This document shows, piece after piece, positions 19,259 through 28,771 of a stretch of DNA of 64,000 nt (its first letter is position 1; the number at the start of each line of letters is the position of its first letter). The position numbers and the translations under genes are program-made. Under the pieces are notes generated by a model. It did not search any database. It was not told where the DNA came from and saw nothing but the letters and a program-made list of their open reading frames with translations. The stretch is from assembly GCA_002705265.1 (NCBI GenBank), contig PAHR01000021.1, forward strand, positions 1 to 64,000, read 5' to 3'. The DNA is from Pelagibacteraceae bacterium. GTDB taxonomy: Bacteria > Pseudomonadota > Alphaproteobacteria > HIMB59.

Positions 19259-20299
19259 CTAACAAATCTTATTAATTAGCTTTTTGTTTTCTAAATAATT
19301 TTTTAAGTCTTCAGCTATTACTTCGGCTGCATAATAGACAGTCTTGATCGAGGCTCCCGCAATATGCGGAGTTAATGTAACATTGTCAAGTTTTCTTAAG
19401 GGATGGTTTCCTGGCAATGGTTCAATATCAAATGTATCTAACGCCGCACCACTCAGATGTCCGCTTTTAAGATTATCTAACAAAGCATCATAATCTACCA
19501 GGGGACCTCTTGCGGTATTAATAAAATAAGAATGTTTTTTCATGTTACTAAATTCAGGACCTGCAAAAAATTTTTCTGTTTCTTTTGTTACTCTCGCGTG
19601 TAGCGATACTACATCTGATCTTGATAAAAGCTCTTCTTTTGAAACTCTTTCAATATTATTCTTTTTATCAATTTCATCTTTCTCCACAAACGGGTCAGTA
19701 AAAATGATTTTACAACCAAATGGTATTAATAAATCCCTTACTCTTTTCCCAATATGACTATATCCGACAAGACCAACGGTGAGTTCAGATAATTCTCTTC
19801 CTGTAATATCAAATCTATAAAGGTCTCCCCTCCATTCACCATTAATCATACTTTGGTGACCTTTTGTAACTAATCTCGTTTCAGATAATATTGATGCTAT
19901 CGTGAACTCCGCTACTGCTGATGCGTTTCTTCCCGGGGCATTAACAACAGTAATGTTATTTTTTTTACAAGCATCTATGTCAATATTTACTGGACCACCT
20001 CTTGATACTCCAATAAATTTTAAATTTGGAAGTTTTTCAATAATTGCTTCAGTAATCGGCGCCAAATCAGTGATTAAAATTTCATTGTCTTTTACAATGC
20101 TTACAACATCTTCTTCGGTTCCAAAGTATTCTTTTACTTTAGAAAAATTATCTTTTCCGTAATCATTATGAAAAGGACCATCTGGCCATTCGATATCTTT
20201 TTTTAAGAAGTCAAGATCATAGCTATTTAATTTTTTTGATATTACTTCTTCAAAAATATCAGCTTTCATAAAGCGATCACCATATATGCTAATTTTCAT
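19259..20299 (-). CDS. D-isomer-specific 2-hydroxyacid dehydrogenase (phosphoglycerate dehydrogenase-like)
   Basis: VGLVGYSHIGKRVRDLL nucleotide-binding motif; FINTARGPLVDYDALL; TPHIAGASI. Confidence 0.9.
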   Translation of the reverse strand: MKISIYGDRFMKADIFEEVISKKLNSYDLDFLKKDIEWPDGPFHNDYGKDNFSKVKEYFGTEEDVVSIVKDNEILITDLAPITEAIIEKLPNLKFIGVSRGGPVNIDIDACKKNNITVVNAPGRNASAVAEFTIASILSETRLVTKGHQSMINGEWRGDLYRFDITGRELSELTVGLVGYSHIGKRVRDLLIPFGCKIIFTDPFVEKDEIDKKNNIERVSKEELLSRSDVVSLHARVTKETEKFFAGPEFSNMKKHSYFINTARGPLVDYDALLDNLKSGHLSGAALDTFDIEPLPGNHPLRKLDNVTLTPHIAGASIKTVYYAAEVIAEDLKNYLENKKLINKIC

Positions 20300-21858
20300 T
20301 AATCATTTTCCTTTAAATCAGAGTAAGAATTCCAAAATGGGCCCATATTTTGATATCCTTTTTTATATGTTTCAAAAGCATTATTATATATGTCGGATAG
20401 CTCCTCATCATAATTTTCAATTTTACTTAAGTAGGGATTTATCCAATCTTTATTTGAGTCTTCATATTCTTTGTAATGCTTAAGTGCTAATAAGCCCACG
20501 ATGCAGGCACCTGCAGCACCCTGTTCACTATTATTTATAACTTGAACATCATTTTTGGTTACGGCACCAACAATCTTTCTTACTAGATTACTTTTGCTAG
20601 CTCCACCAGTTAACATTAGTAGATCTAATTTAGCTCCGAATTCTGTGTAGCAATCCCTACATGCATAAGCTAATCCTTCATACAAAGCTCTAACTAAATC
20701 ATAGGTAGATGTTGTGGTGCTTAATCCTAAATATTGAGCTCTGGCTTTAACGTTTACAAATGGTCCTCTTTCGCCATTTGGTGAAATAAAAGGGTGGTAA
20801 AAAATTTGAGCGGGACTAGATTTTGATGCACCGTCCTCAAATATTTTTAATATTTTATCTTTGTCTGCCTTTAAGCTTGAATAGTCGCCTATGATTGTAG
20901 AAAAAATATCAATTAACCAATCTGTATTTAAAGAGGCTACCATATTTGATATCATCTTGGCATTCGCATTTGAGCCAGAAATTGGAAGTGTATATCCTAA
21001 TTGTTTTGAGGTATCGGCTTGTTTTTTTTCAAAGTCTACAAAAATGTGTATCCCGGCTGTTCCTAGGACAGTACATCCAATTTTTTTATTTTTATTAACA
21101 AAACCACTTCCGATACCAGAACAAACTATATCTACAGGAGCTAGTATAATAGACAGTCCTTCTTTAAGACCTAGTGCTTTTGAAGCATCACTGCTTAATT
21201 TTCCAATATATTCGGTACTATCTATCATGTTAGGTTGCTTTGGTTTCATATCTTTAAAATCAAGTATCTCTAAAATTTTATCATCATATTTTCTAGTCAC
21301 AGGGGATCCCCATGTCATATTTCCCGAGCCAATTTCTGTAAGTAAATCACCTGTCATTTTATGAAATATCCAATCTTGGCATCTCAATACCTTATCAATT
21401 TTCGCAAACCTATCAGGTTCATTCAAATAAATATGAAACATCTGTCCTGTTTGCATAGAGGAATTCAATCCTGTATGAGTGATAGAGGTTATACTTTTAC
21501 CAATGTTGTTATTTCTCCACTCATCAATTAAATCCCCTGATCTGCCATCAAGCCATAAAGCTGCATCGCCTACAGGATTTTGAGATTTATCTATGGGCCA
21601 GCTACCGTCTCCTTGGCCTGTAATAGATATTGCAATAACATTATCTACGAGATCTCCCATCTTTAATTTAAGTTTAGAAAATGCCTGTACAACCTTTGAC
21701 CATGTTTCTTCTAGGTTTTGTTCTGCCTTGTTTCCTTTTCTGTAATAAACTTTATTAGGGACGGATGCTGTCTCTATGAGCTTGCCCTCAAGTGTAAAAG
21801 CGACAAACTTGATCAAGGACGTACCAGCATCTAGTCCGATAATGATTTCTTTTGCCAT
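20299..21858 (-). CDS. FGGY-family carbohydrate kinase (erythritol kinase EryA-like)
   Basis: IIGLDAGTSLIKFVAFTLEGKLIETASVPN and ISITGQGDGSWPID...VGDAALWLDGRSGDLIDEW resemble EryA-type kinases (recalled similarity, not searched). Confidence 0.78.
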   Translation of the reverse strand: MAKEIIIGLDAGTSLIKFVAFTLEGKLIETASVPNKVYYRKGNKAEQNLEETWSKVVQAFSKLKLKMGDLVDNVIAISITGQGDGSWPIDKSQNPVGDAALWLDGRSGDLIDEWRNNNIGKSITSITHTGLNSSMQTGQMFHIYLNEPDRFAKIDKVLRCQDWIFHKMTGDLLTEIGSGNMTWGSPVTRKYDDKILEILDFKDMKPKQPNMIDSTEYIGKLSSDASKALGLKEGLSIILAPVDIVCSGIGSGFVNKNKKIGCTVLGTAGIHIFVDFEKKQADTSKQLGYTLPISGSNANAKMISNMVASLNTDWLIDIFSTIIGDYSSLKADKDKILKIFEDGASKSSPAQIFYHPFISPNGERGPFVNVKARAQYLGLSTTTSTYDLVRALYEGLAYACRDCYTEFGAKLDLLMLTGGASKSNLVRKIVGAVTKNDVQVINNSEQGAAGACIVGLLALKHYKEYEDSNKDWINPYLSKIENYDEELSDIYNNAFETYKKGYQNMGPFWNSYSDLKEND

Positions 21859-22991
21859 TAAATTCCGTTGAATATAACTTCTTCAGAATCTCGATTAAAA
21901 GCATTAATGGACTCTGAAGGAAAATGCATTTTTATATCAGAGCTTGGTTGAAAGTTTCTGTCTGCCACGCTTATAATTGATGAGCCGCCAATTTCAATTC
22001 CAATATGAACTTGATCTCCTAGCCAATGATAGGTGGAACTTTCTGCCTTGCCTTCTAAATTTGTAGTTTCTTTATTAAAGTTAATTTTGTGAGGGCGAAT
22101 ACCTAAAGTAATAATTTGTTCATTCGCAATTTTATTTAAATTTTCTTTGTTTAACTCATTATTAGAATACTTAATAGAAAAATTTTTTTCATCTTTGTCA
22201 TTTAAAATTTCGAAAGTCAAATGGGTTTCTGTTTTTAAAACTTTTGCTTTGAGAATGTTCATTGGTGGCTCTCCAATAAAAGATGCAACAAATACATTAG
22301 AAGGTTTAGAGCTGATGTCATAAGGAGAAGCTAATTGTTTAAGATCTCCCTCTTCCATAACTGCTATTTTATCTGCGAGGGCAACTGCTTCAGTTTGGTC
22401 ATGTGTAACAAAAATAACAGTTTTATTATTATGTTGAATATAATCTTTAACTCTCGCTCTAAGAACCGCTCGAAGCTGGGGCTCAAGCTGTGACATAGGC
22501 TCATCTAATAAAAGTGCATCAGAATCTCTTACAAGAGCTCTTGCTAAACTAACTCTTTGTTGTTGTCCTCCAGATATAGAGGGAGGATATCTTTCTAAAA
22601 TATCAGTTATTTCGAGTAATTCTGAAACTTCTTTTACTTTACTATCAACTTCATTTTTTGAAATTTTTTCTTTCATTAAGCTAAACGCTATATTATCCCT
22701 AACAGTTAGTGGGGGATAAAGAGCATATCCTTCGAACGCCATAGCAACATTTCTTTCTGCCGGCTTTAAATCATTAACAAGCTTACCACTAATTTTTATT
22801 TCACCTGATGTAATAGTTTCAAATCCAGCGATCATTCTTAAGGTTGTTGTTTTTCCACAACCCGAGGAACCAAGGAGAGCTAAAATTTCCCCTTCTTCAA
22901 GATTTAAGTTAAAGTTATTTACTGCTTTTACATCTGTTCCTGCCTTAATTTCAAATATTTTGTTGAGATTATTTAATATAACTTTGGACAT
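21858..22991 (-). CDS. ABC transporter ATP-binding protein (GlpT-like half of a heterodimer?)
   Basis: Walker A GSSGCGKT, signature ISGGQ, Walker B LLLDEP, H-loop VTHDQ; Q-loop reads AFEGYALYP. Confidence 0.93.
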   Translation of the reverse strand: MSKVILNNLNKIFEIKAGTDVKAVNNFNLNLEEGEILALLGSSGCGKTTTLRMIAGFETITSGEIKISGKLVNDLKPAERNVAMAFEGYALYPPLTVRDNIAFSLMKEKISKNEVDSKVKEVSELLEITDILERYPPSISGGQQQRVSLARALVRDSDALLLDEPMSQLEPQLRAVLRARVKDYIQHNNKTVIFVTHDQTEAVALADKIAVMEEGDLKQLASPYDISSKPSNVFVASFIGEPPMNILKAKVLKTETHLTFEILNDKDEKNFSIKYSNNELNKENLNKIANEQIITLGIRPHKINFNKETTNLEGKAESSTYHWLGDQVHIGIEIGGSSIISVADRNFQPSSDIKMHFPSESINAFNRDSEEVIFNGI

Positions 22992-24074
22992 TTATTCTAA
23001 GTTCCTTTTTGTAATAGCGTCAAAAAAAAGACATTTATCCTCCTTAAAGGACACATATAGTTGTTCTTTTTCTTTTATGTTTTTAGCTTCCTCCTCGCTC
23101 ATTGAGCACAAAAGCTCTAAGCCATTAGAAAGCTTAACCAAAAATACTATTCTTAAATTTAATGGTGTTTTAGTTCTAAACTCAACTTTTAAAGATTCTT
23201 CAGTTTGTTGATTTGATAAATTAATGTCTTCTGGGCGTATACCAACAATACATTCTCCATTTTCTATACTTGTCTTTCTTTGTAAGATAATTTTTTCACC
23301 ATTACATTCAGCTATTACACGATTTTCATTTTTACTAATGACCGCATTAAAGTTGTTTATAGTTGGATCACCAAAAAGTTTCGCTGTAGTTAAAGAAGAA
23401 GGTTTTTCATAGATATTTTTTGGTAAGTCAATATCATTAAACTTTCCATCGTATAAAACAGCAATTCTATCAGCTAATGCCATTGCCTCTCTATAATCTT
23501 GAGATATATAAATTACTGTCGTATTAAATTCTTTAAGAACTTTTGGTAGTTCTAATCTCATTTCAAATCTTATTTTTGCATCTACGTTTCTCAAAGGATC
23601 ATCTAGTAGAACTACCGATGGTCTGTTTACTAAACTTCTGGCAAGAGATGTTCTTTGTTTTTGTCCATTTGATAATTCTTTTGGATATTGATTAAGAACA
23701 TGATCAATTTTTAAGAGATTTGCTATTTCTTTAACTTTGGAATCGATTTCATCTTGCGAAATATTATTTGCCTTTAATGGACTGGCGATGTTTTCGTATG
23801 CTTTCATATGGGGGTAAAGAGCAAAATTTTGAAAAGCCATTGAAACATCACGTTCTTCAGGATGTAAGTCATTTATAACTGCGTTTTCCATTTTTATTTC
23901 ACCTGAATCAGGAAGGAGAATGCCTGAAAGCAATCTTAATAAAACAGTTTTACCAGATCCCGATGGACCAAATATTACAAAAAATTCACCTTTATTAATT
24001 TCTGCATTGAGACCTTGTATAACTTTGTCATCCTTAAAGCTTTTTGAAATGCTTTCTAATTTAATGTAACTCAT
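22992..24074 (-). CDS. ABC transporter ATP-binding protein with divergent catalytic motifs (GlpS-like half?)
   Basis: Walker A GPSGSGKT; signature LSNGQ; Walker B VVLLDDP; H-loop position ISQDYREA. Confidence 0.92.
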   Translation of the reverse strand: MSYIKLESISKSFKDDKVIQGLNAEINKGEFFVIFGPSGSGKTVLLRLLSGILLPDSGEIKMENAVINDLHPEERDVSMAFQNFALYPHMKAYENIASPLKANNISQDEIDSKVKEIANLLKIDHVLNQYPKELSNGQKQRTSLARSLVNRPSVVLLDDPLRNVDAKIRFEMRLELPKVLKEFNTTVIYISQDYREAMALADRIAVLYDGKFNDIDLPKNIYEKPSSLTTAKLFGDPTINNFNAVISKNENRVIAECNGEKIILQRKTSIENGECIVGIRPEDINLSNQQTEESLKVEFRTKTPLNLRIVFLVKLSNGLELLCSMSEEEAKNIKEKEQLYVSFKEDKCLFFDAITKRNLE

Positions 24075-24928
24075 TAACCTTTAATTGCGCCTAAACTCAA
24101 TCCCTGAACAAGATACTTTTGAATAAATAAAGCCAGTATTAATGTAGGTAAAACTGAAACCACAATACCACACGCGATAAGCCCATATGGAATAGCGCTT
24201 GCTGTAATAAATGCTAGGGCACCAACAGTAACTGGCTGAATTGCGCTTGACCCTAAAATCAATGCAAAAACGAAATTATTCCAAGCATAAATAAAACACA
24301 ATAAAGATGCTGCCGCTATTCCTGGTTTTGCTAATGGAATAGAAATTTTCCAAAAAGATTGAAACCAAGAATGTCCATCTAATCTGTAGGCATATTCTAT
24401 ATCTGGACTTATATCTTCAAAATAACCTCTAACAATCCATAACAATAATGGAAGTGTAATAAGCTGGTATACCCAAATTAGTGCGATATAACTATCGTAA
24501 AGGCCTATCTGTGTAAAATATAAATTTAAAGGGATAATTATTAATAATGCAGGCGCAAATCTAAAACTTAAAAGAGTAAAAGCTATATCTTCTCCTCCTT
24601 TAAATTTATACCTAGCAAAGGCATAAGCGGCCGGAACACCAAGAACAAGAGTTAAAGCAACTGAAAAGCTAGAAAGTATAGCGCTATTAATTAAATTTTG
24701 TTTAAAATAAATATACATCGTTGCAAATCCTGGAATTGAAATTTCCCCTTCCCATATTCCAATGTAGTTTTTAAGGGTTGGCTCATAAAATAAAACTGGT
24801 ACTTTTCTTAAAATCTCATCATTTGTCATAAATGACATGTTTAAAATCCAAGCTATTGGAAATAGAAAAAATAAAATAATTGCGGCATAAGCAAATATTT
24901 TTAAGATAGACCAAATATTAAATTTCAT
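24074..24928 (-). CDS. ABC transporter permease (MalG/UgpE-like)
   Basis: YAYRLDGHSWFQSFWKISIPLA EAA loop; C-terminal VQGLSLGAIKG. Confidence 0.92.
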   Translation of the reverse strand: MKFNIWSILKIFAYAAIILFFLFPIAWILNMSFMTNDEILRKVPVLFYEPTLKNYIGIWEGEISIPGFATMYIYFKQNLINSAILSSFSVALTLVLGVPAAYAFARYKFKGGEDIAFTLLSFRFAPALLIIIPLNLYFTQIGLYDSYIALIWVYQLITLPLLLWIVRGYFEDISPDIEYAYRLDGHSWFQSFWKISIPLAKPGIAAASLLCFIYAWNNFVFALILGSSAIQPVTVGALAFITASAIPYGLIACGIVVSVLPTLILALFIQKYLVQGLSLGAIKG

Positions 24929-25815
24929 TGAAGTAGCTCACCTTTAGTCTTAATTTTTAATTTTTGCCATTGTTGCACAAACACATGACACAAAAAGTAA
25001 CAAATTGCCCATAATACAACCATCATCGCAGCTGACTTGCCTATATTAGTATACTGAAAAGTATGAAGGTATGCTGACACTTGAAAGACCATACTGCTTT
25101 CTCCAGGTCCTCCTTGAGATAAAGCATAAATTATATCAAATTGCTGAATGCTCTCAAGCAAACGAAAAAGACTGGCGGTTAAAATAAATGGAAATAACAT
25201 AGGGAGTGTAATTCTAAAAAATTTATAGTATTCAGGAACTCCATCGAGTTCGGCAGCTTCAAAAGGCTGTCTTGGAAGTGACCTTAGGCCTGCTAATAAT
25301 AAGACCATTATAAAGGGCGTAAAAACCCAAACATCAACCATTATTAATGTAAACAAAACCGTATCTGGATGACTTGCCCAAGTGAATTCACTCAATCCAA
25401 CAAAGGAGAGAATATAATTCACAATCCCAAAGTTTGGATTTATCATTAACTTCCAAATTAAGGAAGCAAGAGCGGGCGCGATCATCAATGGTAAAATTAG
25501 CAAAACACCTAAAATATTATTTAGCCAGTTTCTTTTAGCTAGAAGCAAAGCTATTCCTAACCCTAATAATAGCTCAACAATTATCGTGAAAAAAGTATAG
25601 GTCAGAGAAACTTTTATTGTGTTCCAAAAAGAAGCATCAGTAAAAATATTAATATAGTTATCAAACCAAATAAATCCTTTCATATGAGGCATTTTTAAGT
25701 TGTACCTTTGAAGAGAATAATAAACTGCTGTAAAGAATGGAATTAATATTCCAACACAAACTAATAATGCGGGAAGAGTTAAGACATATGGGAATAGTTT
25801 ACGGTTAATTTTCAT
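24925..25815 (-). CDS. ABC transporter permease (MalF/UgpA-like)
   Basis: EAAELDGVPEYYKFFRITLPML EAA loop; 6 TM-like segments. Confidence 0.92.
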   Translation of the reverse strand: MKINRKLFPYVLTLPALLVCVGILIPFFTAVYYSLQRYNLKMPHMKGFIWFDNYINIFTDASFWNTIKVSLTYTFFTIIVELLLGLGIALLLAKRNWLNNILGVLLILPLMIAPALASLIWKLMINPNFGIVNYILSFVGLSEFTWASHPDTVLFTLIMVDVWVFTPFIMVLLLAGLRSLPRQPFEAAELDGVPEYYKFFRITLPMLFPFILTASLFRLLESIQQFDIIYALSQGGPGESSMVFQVSAYLHTFQYTNIGKSAAMMVVLWAICYFLCHVFVQQWQKLKIKTKGELLQ

Positions 25816-25833
25816 ATTTATTATTGAACGTAT

Positions 25834-25868
25834 CCTACACCGCTTTTGATAAAATTAAACGGTGTAGG
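25834..25868 (-). promoter_or_regulatory. Inverted repeat (9-bp stem) downstream of the second solute-binding protein gene
   Basis: CCTACACCG...CGGTGTAGG with a 17-nt AT-rich loop, between SBP stop and permease start. Confidence 0.6.
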
Positions 25869-25882
25869 TTAAAAGATTTAAT

Positions 25883-27331
25883 CTAAGCTAAACCGACGTC
25901 TTTCATCATTCCATCAATCTTGCCTGCAAGTTTATCAAGTGTTTCGCCTACATTTGATCCAGTTTGCATTTCTTGAAGAGCTGCAGCCCATTCTGTTGTT
26001 GTTTCAAAGAATAGTGGCTGTGCTGTGAAATGAATTTTTGATCCATCAATTGAGCTGTTATACTGTTCCATATAACCAGGAGATGTTCCACGAATTTTAT
26101 CATCAAAATCACCTGAAGCCCATACTGACTCTCTAACAGGGTTAACTTGATTGTGCTTAACTCCCCCTGCCATTGCATTTTCAGGACCATTAGCCCATTG
26201 CATCCAATACCAAGCAGCATCTTTATTCTTAGAAAAGTTACTCATTGCAAGAGACCAAATCCAAACGTTTGGAGTCGGTGCACTAGCGCTTGGGTTTGGA
26301 GTGAATCCATGGAATCCAAAGTTTCCAGCTTCTTTATTGTCTGGGTTACCATTGAAGAAGTATCCTAAAATATCAGCATCAAAAATCATTGCTGAAGAAC
26401 CTGCTCCAATGTCATTACCAACCTCATACCAAGTATAGTTAGACCAGTTTTTAGGTCCTGAAGATGAGATCATTTTAACCCATTGCTCGTGAAAGTCTTT
26501 TGAAGCTTGAGAATTCATCGCGGCTTTTAATTTTCCACCATTGTTCTCAAAATCACTAAGACCATAGTTTGCATAAGCAGACATAAACCCTGGATGGATT
26601 GTAGCCCAACTTCTACTTCCTCTAGTTCCTATACCATAAGACCATTCATCTGGGTTTTTGGTAAACCATTCAGCTTGATCAGTCATTTCAGGAAGATTTG
26701 AAGGTGGCTTCATACCAGCCTTATCAAAATATCTCTGATTATAAGTAACACTATTTAGCTCAAAGCCCCATGGCATACACCATTGCTTTGATCCTGCGCC
26801 ACCTGGTACTTCACCAGCTACACCACTCCAAGAACAAGCATCTCTTAAATTACCAACAACGTCGTTCCAGTTGTAGCTAGGATTAGTTTTGCTTGAATCG
26901 CCAATATAGTCATTCAAGTCTGCACACCATCCTGCTGGTCCGTAAGTCCAAGTCATATAAGCACCTGTCATAAAAGCATCATATTCTGATGACTTAGATG
27001 ATAGGGCTGCTGTTACTTTATCAAAATAAACATCTTCAGCAAAAATATCGTACTCGACATTCATTCCAGTCAAAGCTTTGAAATTATCAAGCTCGGCTAT
27101 CATGGAATCCATGTATGGATGTTTGTTCATTAAAAGCTTTATCGTTGTGCCACTGTGTTTCTTCCAATCAAAGTCTTGTGCGGCTAAAGCACTAGTAACC
27201 TGAGTTCCCATTAACTGCGTTAATGCAGCGAACCCAATACCATATTTACCTGCTTTGATTAGGAGATCACGTCTAGACATCTTTCCTTTAAGGAAAGTGT
27301 CAACGGCATTCTTCATTTTTGAATGAGACAT
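25883..27331 (-). CDS. ABC transporter extracellular solute-binding protein (family 1), Tat-type signal
   Basis: MSRRDLLIKAGKYGIGFAAL twin-arginine leader; sugar/polyol SBP-like sequence; gene order SBP-perm-perm-ATPase-ATPase. Confidence 0.92.
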   Translation of the reverse strand: MSHSKMKNAVDTFLKGKMSRRDLLIKAGKYGIGFAALTQLMGTQVTSALAAQDFDWKKHSGTTIKLLMNKHPYMDSMIAELDNFKALTGMNVEYDIFAEDVYFDKVTAALSSKSSEYDAFMTGAYMTWTYGPAGWCADLNDYIGDSSKTNPSYNWNDVVGNLRDACSWSGVAGEVPGGAGSKQWCMPWGFELNSVTYNQRYFDKAGMKPPSNLPEMTDQAEWFTKNPDEWSYGIGTRGSRSWATIHPGFMSAYANYGLSDFENNGGKLKAAMNSQASKDFHEQWVKMISSSGPKNWSNYTWYEVGNDIGAGSSAMIFDADILGYFFNGNPDNKEAGNFGFHGFTPNPSASAPTPNVWIWSLAMSNFSKNKDAAWYWMQWANGPENAMAGGVKHNQVNPVRESVWASGDFDDKIRGTSPGYMEQYNSSIDGSKIHFTAQPLFFETTTEWAAALQEMQTGSNVGETLDKLAGKIDGMMKDVGLA

Positions 27332-27453
27332 AAATATATTCCCTCCTACTTTTATTTAATCATTTGAATTTTAGCACGTTTGATGTTAAAAACAACAAAG
27401 TTTGTGTTATTTTAGGCCAATAAGCCGATACATAATTTATAAATTCATAAAAA

Positions 27454-28758
27454 ATGACTGATTATTTAGGAGTTATCAACAGCCTCATAAAAGGCGACTA
27501 TATAAGCCCTTCATCTAAAGAAAAAATATCAATTCCAATTGAAGAAATAAAAATTGTAAAATCAATCATTGATTTGGAATTTAAATTTTCAAATAAATTA
27601 TTTAACAAAAAAAATTTGATATTGGCTGGAAATAATTCATACAAAGCTTTCGGGGATAAAGTTGAGTCATCACTTAAAAACAATAATATAAATTATGATC
27701 TTAAGATTTTAAATAATTATACTTCTAGTCTTGAGTTTGCTAGAAAATTAGCTGACGTTGTTAAAGATTACGAAAATATAATTGCTATAGGGTCTGGTTC
27801 ATTAATAGACATTTGTAAATTTATTGCATCTAGCAATAATCAAAAATTAATTGTGTTTTGTAGTTCGCTCACTGCTGCTGCCACAACGAGCACAGTTTCC
27901 TTAACTAACAATGGAATAAAAAGTTCATTAAATTCTCATATACCTGAAGCAATTATAATTGATTTAGATAATCTTAAAAAAGCCCCTCCGCGTCTTTTAA
28001 GAAGCGCACTAGGTGATGTTTTATGTAGAAGCACATGCCAAATTGATTGGCTTACTTCTCACTTTCTTTTAAAAACAAAATACGACGAGACACCATTTGA
28101 ACTTCAATATGACGATGAGTCTTTTCTTTTGCATAATTCAAACAAAATATTAATTGGCGATTATGATGCATTGGCTGCATTATCTAGAATGACTCTATTA
28201 AACGGTATTGCTGCAATAATTATAGGGTCAACTCATGCGGGAAGTATGGGGGAACATTTAATTAGTCATTACATAGATATGTTTATGGGCGATGACCATC
28301 CAGGCACTCTTCATGGAGAACAGGTAGGAGTTGCAACTCTTTTAGTTTCTAGAATTCAAAATCAAATCATAAATAATTCTAATATTTTAGAGTTTAAAAA
28401 TATTGATATTTCAAAAAAAAAATTCCAAAACCTCTTTAGTAATGATTTGTCATCAAAGATGTATGAGCAATTTAAAATGAAATATTTTGATAGCGAAAAA
28501 TTAAATAGAATAAATTTTTATTTAAAACAAAATTGGGAGAACCACAGGTCTATTTTGAAGAAACATCTTTTGCCAACAGAAAAAATTAAAAATGCTTTAG
28601 AAAACTGTGGCGCTTTAACAAATAACGAGGATCTTAAAATTTCAAATAAATTTTACAATGAAGCTATTGAAAACTCATTTTTACTTAGAGATAGGTTTTC
28701 TTACCTTGATATTGCTCACTATACCGAAACTATTAAAAATTATCAATTTATGGAATAA
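27454..28758 (+). CDS. Iron-containing alcohol dehydrogenase family, sn-glycerol-1-phosphate dehydrogenase-like (paralog 2)
   Basis: AIGSGSLIDICKFIAS; STHAGSMGEHLISHYIDMFMGDDHPGTLHGEQVGVAT; same layout as 4539-5840. Confidence 0.85.
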   Translation: MTDYLGVINSLIKGDYISPSSKEKISIPIEEIKIVKSIIDLEFKFSNKLFNKKNLILAGNNSYKAFGDKVESSLKNNNINYDLKILNNYTSSLEFARKLADVVKDYENIIAIGSGSLIDICKFIASSNNQKLIVFCSSLTAAATTSTVSLTNNGIKSSLNSHIPEAIIIDLDNLKKAPPRLLRSALGDVLCRSTCQIDWLTSHFLLKTKYDETPFELQYDDESFLLHNSNKILIGDYDALAALSRMTLLNGIAAIIIGSTHAGSMGEHLISHYIDMFMGDDHPGTLHGEQVGVATLLVSRIQNQIINNSNILEFKNIDISKKKFQNLFSNDLSSKMYEQFKMKYFDSEKLNRINFYLKQNWENHRSILKKHLLPTEKIKNALENCGALTNNEDLKISNKFYNEAIENSFLLRDRFSYLDIAHYTETIKNYQFME

Positions 28759-28771
28759 GATTATAAAAATT

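Noticed and set aside
20891-21364. 157-aa plus-strand ORF
   Set aside because: Antisense to the EryA-like FGGY kinase; composition typical of a shadow frame.
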